Part shown: piece by piece, positions 10,290 through 19,599 of the stretch | Layout: each line of letters opens with the position of its first letter | How positions within the stretch are numbered: the stretch's first letter is position 1 | NCBI GenBank assembly: GCA_025765595.1 | Contig: JAIVFH010000033.1 | Location: 266,057 to 330,056 of the forward strand | Length of the DNA: 64,000 bases | Source of the DNA: Obelidium mucronatum | Taxonomy: Eukaryota; Chytridiomycota; Chytridiomycetes; Chytridiales; Chytriomycetaceae | Reading direction: 5' to 3' | The notes under the pieces: generated by a model | Databases searched by the model: none | What the model saw: only the letters and a program-made list of their open reading frames with translations | What the model was told of the DNA's origin: nothing | Position numbers and translations under genes: made by a program

Positions 10290-10750
10290 TGTGAGAGCAT
10301 CTCTGCTTTTCCACTATAGTCGGGGCAGAAAACTGCTCTTCCGTAATTGTTGTTGTGACATATCTCGTAATCTCGAGCAGAACCTGCTCTCGCGCTTCAT
10401 GTTTTTGTAGATTACTTCGTGTAGCTCCTGCCTTTTGTTTCCTGCGCAGACTCCTGACGCTATTTAGGCTTTGGTCGATTACATGGATAATGTTGGAGCA
10501 GACTCTGCTCCCTTTCGTGTTAAAAATAGGGGCAGACCTCCTGCACTTCCTCGACTACTTCTGGCGCAGCTCCTGACGCTTCTTAGGATTTGTTTGATCG
10601 CTACCATTTCGGGAGCAGACTCCTGCTCTCTTCTGTAGTTCTGGCGCAGATCTCTGACGCTACTGGAGCAGACCCTGCTCTCATTCTGTTTGTCACCTGA
10701 ATGTGGGCGCAGGTCCCTGCCGCTGCTGGAGCAGATTCCTGCTCTCCCTC
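10290..10750 (-). repeat. Array of about a dozen 16-20-bp imperfect palindromes
   Basis: Between ORF1 and gag lie short inverted repeats with consensus GGAGCAGANNCCTGCTCT, alternating with a variant GGCGCAGANNCCTGACGCT. Clear copies are at about 10322, 10375, 10444, 10495, 10564, 10611, 10643, 10664, 10706 and 10728. The copy at 10495-10511 has perfect 7-bp arms around a 3-bp loop. No long ORF crosses the array on the coding strand. It could form serial hairpins in the element RNA or be a protein-binding cluster. Confidence 0.75.
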
Positions 10751-11006
10751 TGTTTGCCCCTTTGGTGTGGAACTTTAAAGCTGCTTTTCCAATTGTGGAC
10801 TTGAAAAATTCCTACTTGAGACTTGAGGAATAGGGAGTTGGATCGGCGCGGTACTTAGCGGTTGAGGCGGGATCAACAGTCGTTACCTCGTGTAGGGTGA
10901 ACAGTCGTTGGCCGCTTGTCGACTCCACCTTGCAACCCACTTAATGCCAGCAACGTCAATAGCGTTAAACGCCCTTCCGCTGCTGGTTCCTTCCCCGTTC
11001 CATCTG

Positions 11007-11025
11007 TTTTTTTTTTTTTTTTTTT
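11007..11025 (-). other. 19-nt oligo(A) tract after ORF1
   Basis: The coding-strand A run lies 44 bp beyond the ORF1 stop and upstream of the palindrome array. Confidence 0.75.
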
Positions 11026-11069
11026 GAAAGGTGGAAGGGAAAGGAGTGGGGTGGGGTGGTGTTAGCTTA

Positions 11070-11726
11070 CTATACCTGTTCGTCGTCTGGCTGTCGGTTA
11101 AATTCAGATTGAAGGATGTCCAGCTGTAACGATTTGGATTTCTTTTTAGGATGAGAGGCCTCATCGCTTGAGGTGGTTGAAACGTCACTGTCGTCGTCTT
11201 CACTTTCCGAGCTCGATTGATACCGCTTGCTCTTCTTCGACGATCGCTTTTTCTTCTTAACGACTTTACGCTTCTTTTGAGGCACCTCTTCACTTCCGTC
11301 CGATTGGTCGCTCACTTCCTGCTGTACTCCGTGTGGTGGGAATTCCTCCTCCTGCTCCTCGTCTTCGTCTGCTTCCTCTTGGTCTCGTGGGGGCCTTATC
11401 GCCTGTTTCAATTGACCGTTTGCCACTAGGATGCAGTAGCCGTCGAGTTCTAGGTCCATCGGAAATGGTTCCAGGTTGTCTCTGATGTGGTCCAAGAGGT
11501 GCTGACGCATCGCCGCGACATTGGCTGTCGGCGGTGGTGGATTGATTCCGCCTGCCTGGCAAGCGGCCTGGATTCCCTGCGACGGCAAGTAACCCAGACG
11601 CATAAATCCGTTGAGGATGGCCCTTTCCGCCGTCAACGGTGGATCCCACACTGGGCCCGGTGGGGGTTGAATGTCCGGCTGGGGACCCTGGGGGTTGGGT
11701 GGTGGGTTTTGCATGCGTAGCGGCAA
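11070..11726 (-). CDS. ORF1 of the retrotransposon (Pro-rich, acidic/basic)
   Basis: The 218 residues start with a Pro-rich leader, have a short helical core (ERAILNGFMRLGYLPSQ), then an acidic run and a strongly basic run containing KKRKVVKKKKR, which looks like a nuclear localisation signal, and end Ser/Asp-rich. It starts 10 bp inside repeat A1, so it is the first ORF of the element and plausibly an N-terminal Gag part. No similarity is recognised beyond position and composition. Confidence 0.6.
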   Translation of the reverse strand: MPLRMQNPPPNPQGPQPDIQPPPGPVWDPPLTAERAILNGFMRLGYLPSQGIQAACQAGGINPPPPTANVAAMRQHLLDHIRDNLEPFPMDLELDGYCILVANGQLKQAIRPPRDQEEADEDEEQEEEFPPHGVQQEVSDQSDGSEEVPQKKRKVVKKKKRSSKKSKRYQSSSESEDDDSDVSTTSSDEASHPKKKSKSLQLDILQSEFNRQPDDEQV

Positions 11727-11735
11727 GTGAGCAGT

Positions 11736-11873
11736 TGTCTGTGACCGAACGAGCCGATGGTCCTGACTTTGGACCAGAAATTGTTATCTAGATGTGCCTC
11801 CCAATTAATCACCTCTTTTGGGATTGCTTATCAATGATAATAGAATAAATATTTCTTCTTCACTCCCCAAGTG
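11736..11873 (-). repeat. Split direct repeat A1 (5' end of retrotransposon)
   Basis: The 138 bp are nearly identical to A2 and form the promoter-side terminus. Host sequence resumes at 11874, just before the divergently oriented ABC transporter gene. Confidence 0.9.
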
Positions 11874-11964
11874 CGTGGAGAATTTGCCTTTCGTGGGACT
11901 CGATTTGCTTAAAAGAGAAGCGCCACCATTCAAAGTGCCAAACCTAATCACACAATACAAAACT

Positions 11965-14900
11965 ATGTCGAAGAAAAACAGTGTTGAAAACATCGAAGCA
12001 GCCACTATTTCCCAACAAAAGAACGTGGTTGGGGAGGCAACGGATCCAATTTCTTTCGTCACTCTTGCATGGCTCTCGAAGATGGTGTATACTGGTGCCA
12101 AGAGGCCGCTCCAGTTCGAGGACTTGCCCACGATCCCCCAGTCTTCAATGTCCAACAGCGTTGCCCATGTTATGGATCCCTTTTACTCCAAACTGCCGCA
12201 TTACCTGCAGAACAAAGAAACGGCGAAACCGCCAAGCTACTTTGGGGACATTTGGAGGTCTCTTTGGATCCCCTACATGTTTTCAGTTTTCCTTGATACC
12301 ATCTGTACAGTCCTGCAAACAACGCAACCAGTGGTTATGGCAGCTATCATCAACTACCTCGCCATTGGAGACTCCAAGTTTTTTATCACAAACGGAGTGG
12401 GCCTCGCCGTTTTCTACTTTGCAATGTCCTTCTTGGCACTCATCTTCAGACAGGTGGTCATGCAAATGTTCCGAAAGATGCGTTACAATATCCGATCAAC
12501 CTTGATGACCGCCATCTATGCCAAATCACTCAAACTATCTAATGCAAGTGCTACTGAATTTTCGAAAGGTCGTATTCTTCAGATGGTGAACGTGGATGTT
12601 CCCGCAGTTTCCCAATCTGTTGAGCAAACACATCACATTGTGCTGGTACCTTTCCAACTCGCATTCTCTTTCTACTACTTGGCTACGTTATTTGGGAGCG
12701 GTCTTTACCCAGTCGGAATTGTTGCTGGAATCTTTTTGGTGATTGCACCAGGAGTCATGTACATTATTATTACTTCTCAGGAAAAGTACATGAAAGCCGG
12801 TGACAAGAGGCTATCTCATTTGCGTGAAATTCTTGAGGTTGGTTGTTTTTCTTTTTTTGGTCTTTGAATTAGCTTATTAATGATGGAACATAGGGAATGA
12901 AAATGATAAAATTGCGGGGACAAGAAGGTTACTTCACCAAAGTCCTCACTGAAGCCCGTGGTGTGCAACTTTCTGCTGTTTTCGGAATGCTCTTTGGACT
13001 TTTCTGGTTCATTGTCATGGTTCTCATGGTTCCGTATGGAATGATGATTGGAACATTCCTTGTTTATGGTATGAATTTTCCAAGTTTTTTTTGGGGGGAT
13101 GGACTTATATTTATCTTTTTTTTAGCATCAAGAGTGACATACCTTGATCCAGCCGTTATTTTTCCGGCAGCAACTTACTTTTTCAATGTTTTTGAGCCAT
13201 TTCAAGCCTTACCCATGATTTTTGCCGGTCTTTCATCGTCGATTGTATCATGGAACCGCTATTCGAAAGTTCCTTCTATCTGATGAGTCCGAATTTGTTA
13301 CTTCCCCCAAAGATGCGTCAAGCCACATGGTAATGCCATTGAAATCGTGAATGGTACATTTCGCTGGGAGGCCGTCAAGAAGGAGGGAGAAGAAGGCGAA
13401 AAGGAAGTCGCCAATGCAAAGAAGGAAGAAAAGAAGAAGGCCAAGGCGGAAAAGAAGAGCAAGAAATTGCCAAGAAAAAGGGGGGCCAGGACATTGAATT
13501 GGAACAAGTCGCTACCACTGCGTCTCCTGACCCAGAGATTCTCCCATTGTTCAAAAACTTTAACCTTCATATTGCTTCCGGAAAGCTGACCGCCATTGTG
13601 GGAACTGTTGGCTCTGGGAAGTCATCACTGATTAGTGCAATTACTGGGGAAATGACCCTGTTGGAAGGTGGCGTTAATGTCTACGGCTCTGTTGCTTTGT
13701 GTCAACAACAGACGTGGCTCATGTCTATGAATGTTCGAGACAACATTTTGTTTGGCCGAGAATTGGAAAGAAACAGATTGGATGAAGTTGTCAGGGTTTG
13801 TGGCTTGGAAGTTGATGTTCGTCAATTCCAGCATGGTTTGGACACTGAGATTGGAGAGAAGGGGATTGCTCTCTCTGGTGGTCAAAAAGCTCGAGTTTCG
13901 CTCGGTAAGCCGCTACAGCATGTCTTCGTTTCAATCAAATCATCTGACTTCTTTGTTTCCAAGCCCGAGCTGTTTACAGTGATGCTGACATCTACTTGTT
14001 TGACGATCCTCTGGCCGCTCTTGATGCTCACGTTGGAAAGTATGTGTTTGATGAGTGCATCAAGGAAACACTTCACGGAAAGACTCGCGTTTTGGTGACA
14101 CACCAACTACACGTTTTGCCATTCGTGGATCATATTATTGTTTTGGACAAGGGCCAAATCGTTGAGCAGGGAACTTACGACCAATTGGCAATCAACGCTC
14201 CTGAAAACGGAGCTTTGAAGGAAATGCTAAAAAATCACGCCTTGGAACACGAAAAAGACGACTTGGATACGGACGTCAAAGAAAAGAAGGTCGTGCAAAG
14301 CGAAAAGAATTCTGATGGTGTTACTGGAGAGTCTGAGGCTTTGATCAAAGATGAAGATCGCCAAACAGGAGCAGTCGGACGAAAGTATGTCGTCAATTAC
14401 ATTAAAGAAGGAGGCGGATTCTTCGTCTTCTTTTTGATTGCATTTTCGGCGCTTGCTTATGCAATTACGTCGTTTGGGCAAAATTTGTGGATGGCGTTTT
14501 GGAGTAACGACAGTTACAGTCAAGAGACTCGTTTTGGTCTCCAATCAAAGGATTACATTACGGTTTATATTGTAATTGTTGTATTGACGTTCTTGTCTGG
14601 AGGTGTGTGATTGTCTTTCTTTGTCTTTCTTTTTTGGTTGTCTTTGGAGAAACTTATTTCGGCTGCTTCAATAGCTTTCATGACTGGAATCGTTGAGTTG
14701 ACTGCATACAGAACTTCCAAGGCATATCATTCGAAAGCGGTCACTGGATTGTTTCGCGCACCAATGTCTTTCTATGATTCTCAACCACTTGGCCGTATCA
14801 TCAACAGAATGACTAAGGATATGGAAACTCTGGATTTAAATATTTGGAACAACATGGTCAACTTTTTCATAATCACCGCTTTAAGTATCTCATCTTTGGC

Positions 14901-16281
14901 GGGTGTTGTTTACAGCACGTTGTACACCCTAAGTATGTGCTAAAATCAATTCCTGTACAGAGTACTAAACAATTTCACTTCTAGTTTTCGTTGCCTTCCT
15001 TGCCGTTCTTTATTACTACCTTCTTGAAATGTATCGTGCCAACCAAAGAGAAATCAGACGTCTTGCTGCCCTCCAACGATCACCTCTCAATGCCTACATT
15101 TCAGAATGTATCGGAGGTACTTCTACAATCCGTGCCTTCCAAGCAAACTCTCGAACTATTCAGCACCAACGAACACTTATGGATCTCGTCGGTCATGCCA
15201 GAATGGACACTGGAAAACGTGTACAACTGGTTCTCGATCCGTCTTCAACTTGCTCTCTCGTCCGTTATTCTTTTCATCTGTCTATACGCAGTACTCGCAA
15301 ATTTGAATGCCGCCATTGTCGGTCTTGCCTTATCCACCGTGGGAAATTTGGGTGAAATGTTCTTCAACTCAATTACGGCCTTTTCACGACTCGAGTCTGA
15401 CTTTGTCGCTGCCGAGAGACTTGACTTGTACTGCAACGACTTGGAACACGAAGCAGCTGATAGATTGGATTCAGATCCATCTGAGGCAGTGTGGCCAACC
15501 AAGGGAGAGATTTCAATTCACGGTTTGGAGGTGAAATACGCCTCCAAGTTTGATCCAGTCATCAAGAATTTGTCTGTTGAAATCAGAGGAAGTGAAAAGG
15601 TGGGAGTCGTCGGAAGAACCGGTTCCGGAAAGTCTACCCTAATGGCAGCATTGTTCCGTATCGTTGAACCCACACAAGGATCGGTCATCATCGATGGATT
15701 GGACGCTTTCTACTTTGGGACTTCATACACTTCGCAGTCGGTTGCAAATAATCCCACAAGAGCCTGTTTTGTTCACTGGAACGATCCGCAAGAACATTGA
15801 TGTTGAAGGAAAGTTCACTGACCAAGAAATCTGGGAGTCGTTGGATCTCGTTGGTCTCAAAGACTACGTTTCCGAACTTGCTGAGAAGCTGGATGCTCCT
15901 GTTGCTGAACGCGGAGAGAATCTTTCTGTGGGCCAACGACAATTGATGATGCTGGCCAGTGCAATTTGCCACAAGCCCAAGATTTTGGTTATGGACGAAG
16001 CGTCATCATCTGTTGATCAAGCCGCTGATTTGTTGATCCAGTCCTCTATTCGTACACACTTCAAGAATACAACCGTCATTTCAATCGCTCATCGCGTGAA
16101 TACCATCGCAGACTTTGATCGCATCATTGTGCTTGATGCTGGCCGACTTGTTGAGTATGATACTCCAGCAAACTTATTGCAAAATCCAAATAGTACCTTC
16201 AAGTCGTTGGTGGATGCCACTGGTACTGCAAATGCGGCTGTTGTGTCCAACATTGCCAATTCTCATGTGTCCCAGTTTTAA
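11965..16281 (+). CDS. ABC transporter, ABCC (MRP) family full transporter, frame-broken
   Basis: The exporter has the order TMD1-NBD1-TMD2-NBD2 without a TMD0, so a short MRP/ABCC4-like type, probably in the plasma or vacuolar membrane. Exons are 11965-12837, 12894-13068, 13126-13904, 13964-14602, 14675-14932 and 14985-16281; introns are 52-72 nt. NBD1 has Walker A GTVGSGKSSL, signature ALSGGQKARVSL (split by an intron) and Walker B IYLFDDP. NBD2 has GRTGSGKSTL, NLSVGQRQL and ILVMDEASSS. Single-base frame breaks are needed near 13275, 13335, 13475, 15215 and 15705, several in A or G runs. It is either a pseudogene or affected by consensus errors; all motifs are otherwise intact. The start is the ATG before SKKNSVENIE, 92 bp from the retrotransposon end. 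Confidence 0.9.
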
Positions 16282-16383
16282 TTTTAAAGATCCCTGTTGT
16301 TTTTCTATGGCAAGTAATAAATGACCCAATAAACTTTGCAAAATGCATTTATTGTATGACTGATCGAAGCATTTATTATAATT

Positions 16384-16563
16384 TTAGCCACGTAATGACT
16401 CCGCCGCGGAGGCGGCAGTCCGTCCTCGAAGTTTGCGGTAGGTGATGGCGAACGTCAGTCGAGCCAGTCCTGGGTCTTGCGCGGCCGGAATCGCCGCCAC
16501 CGGAACGGCAAGGCGGAAGCGGTCGTCGTTGACTGCCCGGAAGCTGGCGTTGGCTGGGTCCAT
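16384..16563 (-). CDS. Small GC-rich ORF (59 aa), unknown
   Basis: An ATG at 16563 opens a 59-residue frame (MDPANASFRAVNDD...) whose DNA is far more GC-rich than its surroundings and includes CCGCCGCGGAGGCGG. AATAAA-like sequences lie beyond the stop. It could be a tiny gene, the last exon of one, or a GC-rich insertion. No family is recognised. Confidence 0.25.
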   Translation of the reverse strand: MDPANASFRAVNDDRFRLAVPVAAIPAAQDPGLARLTFAITYRKLRGRTAASAAESLRG

Positions 16564-16673
16564 GATTTGAAGTGTTTTTACAAAGAAAATTACATATCGT
16601 TGGTTCCTTAATATTTTAGGACACTTCACGATTTAAGGCATTTATTATATAGCAGATAGAAGCACAAATTAGC

Positions 16674-18219
16674 TTAGTAACTAAAAACTTTGATTTGTCC
16701 AGGAAGGTTCAATGGACGAACTACGTTGGGCCCACCAGTGCTCATCGAGTAAGTGCCAGAACTATGGCTGAACTCATAGTTTACGCATGCCTCATTGTGC
16801 GTGGGTGTGAATACTGCTGTGGACGAAGCAGACGACTTGGCCACATCGACCCAACTAGAAGAACCAACTGGAATGAATTTGACGTTGCTATACTCCGCAG
16901 TGCGAACTTCAGTGTCCAAGCAAGATGATTTCATGGAGTTGTCGCCAAAGTTTTCATTGAATGCGTAAGCGCCATAGTTGGTGTGAACCGTTCCATAGCG
17001 AAAAGTGGCGATGGCATAGCTTGTACCGGTACTTCCATCAGTGACAGTTACAGTGTAATCTTGTTTTCCAGCTACAACTTTGGCCACATCCATGCGGAAT
17101 GTGTACTTCACGTTGAGCTTTGGAGTCATCATAATTCGACATTGAATTCCGGTACCCTATATTATGGTTATTGGTTAAGTCTCTATATCAAGGAAAAAAA
17201 TTACGGAGAGAACATTACTTCTCCGCCAAAGTCAGAGCAAGTGGTTTGCGGATGCTTGGAAATAACTTCTGGATTTCTTCCGCCATACTGCCACATTGAG
17301 AAGAGAATGCGATCGTTTTGAATTCCGCAATATCTGTATATATTAAGACAAATCAGCATATTGATCCAATTAAAATTTCCAAACGCGGAATGGTTCTTAC
17401 GCGTCAGTAATACCGATGGCCTCAGTAATACGTTGTTGGCGGCCAGGCTTTTGGAGTCACGTCAACTGAAAACGAAGCAAAATCACTAGTTCTCCAATTC
17501 AAGTGAACAGAGTTTGCTCGAGTATTGTGGCCTTGAGCTGATCCCTGAAACTGAGCAGTGGACACCACGCCGTTCCCAGTTGTAACGGATGCTGTTAAAG
17601 ACTGAGAAGTAGATTTCCCAGCAACCCAATAGGCACTAGCAACACCACTGGTATCTGTGACGTCTGACATTGGAAACGCCCATCCTCCATAGGCAGACGT
17701 AGTCCAGGATACCTTGCAACCAGACAGAGTGGCACCGTTTGCGTCGACGACGCGGACTTTCAAGAGGGCTGGCATATAGCTGTTGGATGAAGTGTTGCTT
17801 GGATCATACAAGACATTTCCATATGCCGTTCCAACGCGGGCTTGAAGGCTAGTTTGGGGCTGGCTAAGAATTGATACTTTGGCTCCAGTCGGGCATGCAT
17901 CACTTGGAATCGAAAGGCTAGTTGTAATTGAAAGCAACTTCGTGGTTACAGAGCCGGCAGCGGTAGTGATCGTTGTCTTTGTTTTGGTTACAGTTGCCGA
18001 CGTTACCGAGGGTTGGTTTGTTCCGGAACCACCACAGTCGTAGTATGGCGCCAGTCTGCAGCTTTGACGGCTTGAACAACTCTGAATAGTAGCCCAGGCC
18101 TCATTGCTGCAAATGGATAGGTTGTTCCCAACACAGCTCCAAGTTCCGCTGGTGCAAGTTTGGGCAACCGCTACTGACGCGGAAATCAGGAGGGAGACAA
18201 ACGCGGAAATAGGAAGCAT
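16674..18219 (-). CDS. Secreted protein with CBM19-like module, Ig-like part and DUF3472-like C-terminus
   Basis: Exons 17401-18219, 17219-17333 and 16674-17156 are joined by introns of 67 and 62 nt. The N-terminus is a clear signal peptide ([20 protein letters not shown]). A Cys-rich module follows ([16 protein letters not shown]...W...C), which resembles CBM19 chitin-binding modules. Next come a Thr-rich linker, a Big_1-like region ([20 protein letters not shown]) and, across the introns, [15 protein letters not shown] and FGGEGTGIQC, which fit the DUF3472 pattern. One extra base in the TTTT at 17449-17452 must be removed to join the last two parts. It probably acts at the cell surface on chitin-rich material; the catalytic role of DUF3472 is unknown. 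Confidence 0.7.
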
Positions 18220-18599
18220 AATTCAATTGAAATTTTTCTAAATAACAAGTTCTAGACGTTTCCAACTTATTTATACCCAAAACCCCGATCTGATGACTCG
18301 AATGAAAATTTGATAGGACTTCTATCCCGTGACTTGCAATGTGATAACCGAATGCGACCAGCTAAAACGCTATTTCCTGAAGCCAATGTCTAAACTTGAG
18401 CTCGTACTGCACGGATGTGACATTGCCAGTATGATTTCCTGATTTCCGGACAGGCTTCAGAGGATTATGTATAGAGATTATTGGTGGCACAAAATCACAA
18501 GATGATCACATGTCGTTTTCATTGACGGAATTTCTCGTCCGTTCCGGCCGGGATATGATGAGTCAATCCATGATTGAGAGCGCTTTTTCACTTGTCTCC

Positions 18600-18880
18600 T
18601 CCATACAAACTTCAGACTTTGTCCAATATGAGCCCCCTATGCACGGACGCCCTATCGAGACTAATAGATTAAATCTATATTGTGGTTAATTTGAGTATGC
18701 GCTGAGCTCGGTATCTGGCGGCGTCGCGGTGAAGTCAAGTTGTTTGCTGTTCGGACCGAGTCTGTAAGGAAGCCAGTCCGTGCGCTCAGACATGCTCCAT
18801 ACTATGCATTAGCTTCATTTCTCACGTCGAAGGTCGGTGCAGCTGCTAAGGACGCGAGATGCAGATCCCCTCGAGTTGCC
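18600..18880 (+). repeat. Dispersed repeat, copy 2 (fragment)
   Basis: About 280 bp matching the conserved first half of the repeat at 1840-3100 and 25140-26436 (from CATACAAACTTCAGAC to CCCCTCGAGTTG). It lacks the TATA box, the poly(A) run and the GC-rich 3' module. Confidence 0.75.
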
Positions 18881-19599
18881 GTCAAAACAACCTCCTCCAC
18901 CAAAAAAGAACCAACTCTCTTGAAACCAAACTCCAAATTAAAATAACAGAGCTAAATCTCCTCCGCTCTTCTCAACAGCAAGTCTCTTCTATCCCTCAAA
19001 GCATCCAAGATGAAAAAGACTTCTGAATCTATCTGTTGAATTAATGTCTGAAATAGAAACACAGCTGCGGGACCTGAAGATTTAATGGATCAAAAAAAAT
19101 GGAGCCACTTGTTGGCAGTTGCGAAATGAAATCCACTTGTTTAAGAATCAGTTTTAGTGAGAACGAGAGGAATTTTTGCAAAAGCTTGACAAGCAAAACA
19201 GGGAATCTTCTACAATTATTGAGGAATTGAACCAGATGCTTCAGCTCAATGAGCTTCTGAATGAGCTTTGAAAATTTAACAGACCCAAAAACCACAATCA
19301 ATCAGTGCTGACCAACAACTAGACGGACCTGGATTTGGAAACAGCAATGTCACTTACGAACTTGTAACAAGTGTTTGGACTTTCTCCCCAAACACAGGGA
19401 CTAGATCCTGGGGAATTTGCGTTTTTCAGGCTGGAGCAAAGGCTTTCACTGACTTTTGCTTTACTTTTTCTCAAGAACGGCAAAATTTTTTGATTTCACC
19501 CAGTTCAAACATAATATAAACAAATAAGCGAAAAAATCATAGACCCATCGACTTTATTTTTATATTTCGCTCTTCCACTTCCTTTGTTTCACAGTCAGT
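18881..19599. other. Intergenic, decayed coding traces
   Basis: A plus-strand translation at about 19040-19260 shows coiled-coil-like words (MSEIETQLRDLK, then stops and frame changes), suggesting a dead gene fragment. Nothing else is recognised. Confidence 0.3.

Larger units (their letters stand above)
4999..11873 (-). mobile_element. Tyrosine-recombinase (DIRS-order, PAT/Ngaro-like) retrotransposon with split direct repeats
   Basis: Read on the minus strand the order is A1 (11873-11736), ORF1, CCHC gag, RT-RNase H, tyrosine recombinase, B1 (5501-5427), A2 (5426-5289), a 215-bp spacer and B2 (5073-4999). A1 and A2 are 138 bp with one mismatch; B1 and B2 are 75 bp and identical. B1 abuts A2 with no gap, as expected if a circular B2-A1 junction restores the repeat. 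This is the split-direct-repeat layout known for PAT/Ngaro-type elements, which integrate through a recombinase. No target duplication is visible, also as expected. Near-identical repeats mean a recent insertion, yet the polymerase frame is broken twice. The A1 end lies 92 bp before the ABC transporter ATG. Confidence 0.9.

Noticed and set aside
18740..18946. Small plus-strand frame in repeat copy 2
   Set aside because: It is not kept open in copies 1 and 3, so it is not a conserved gene.
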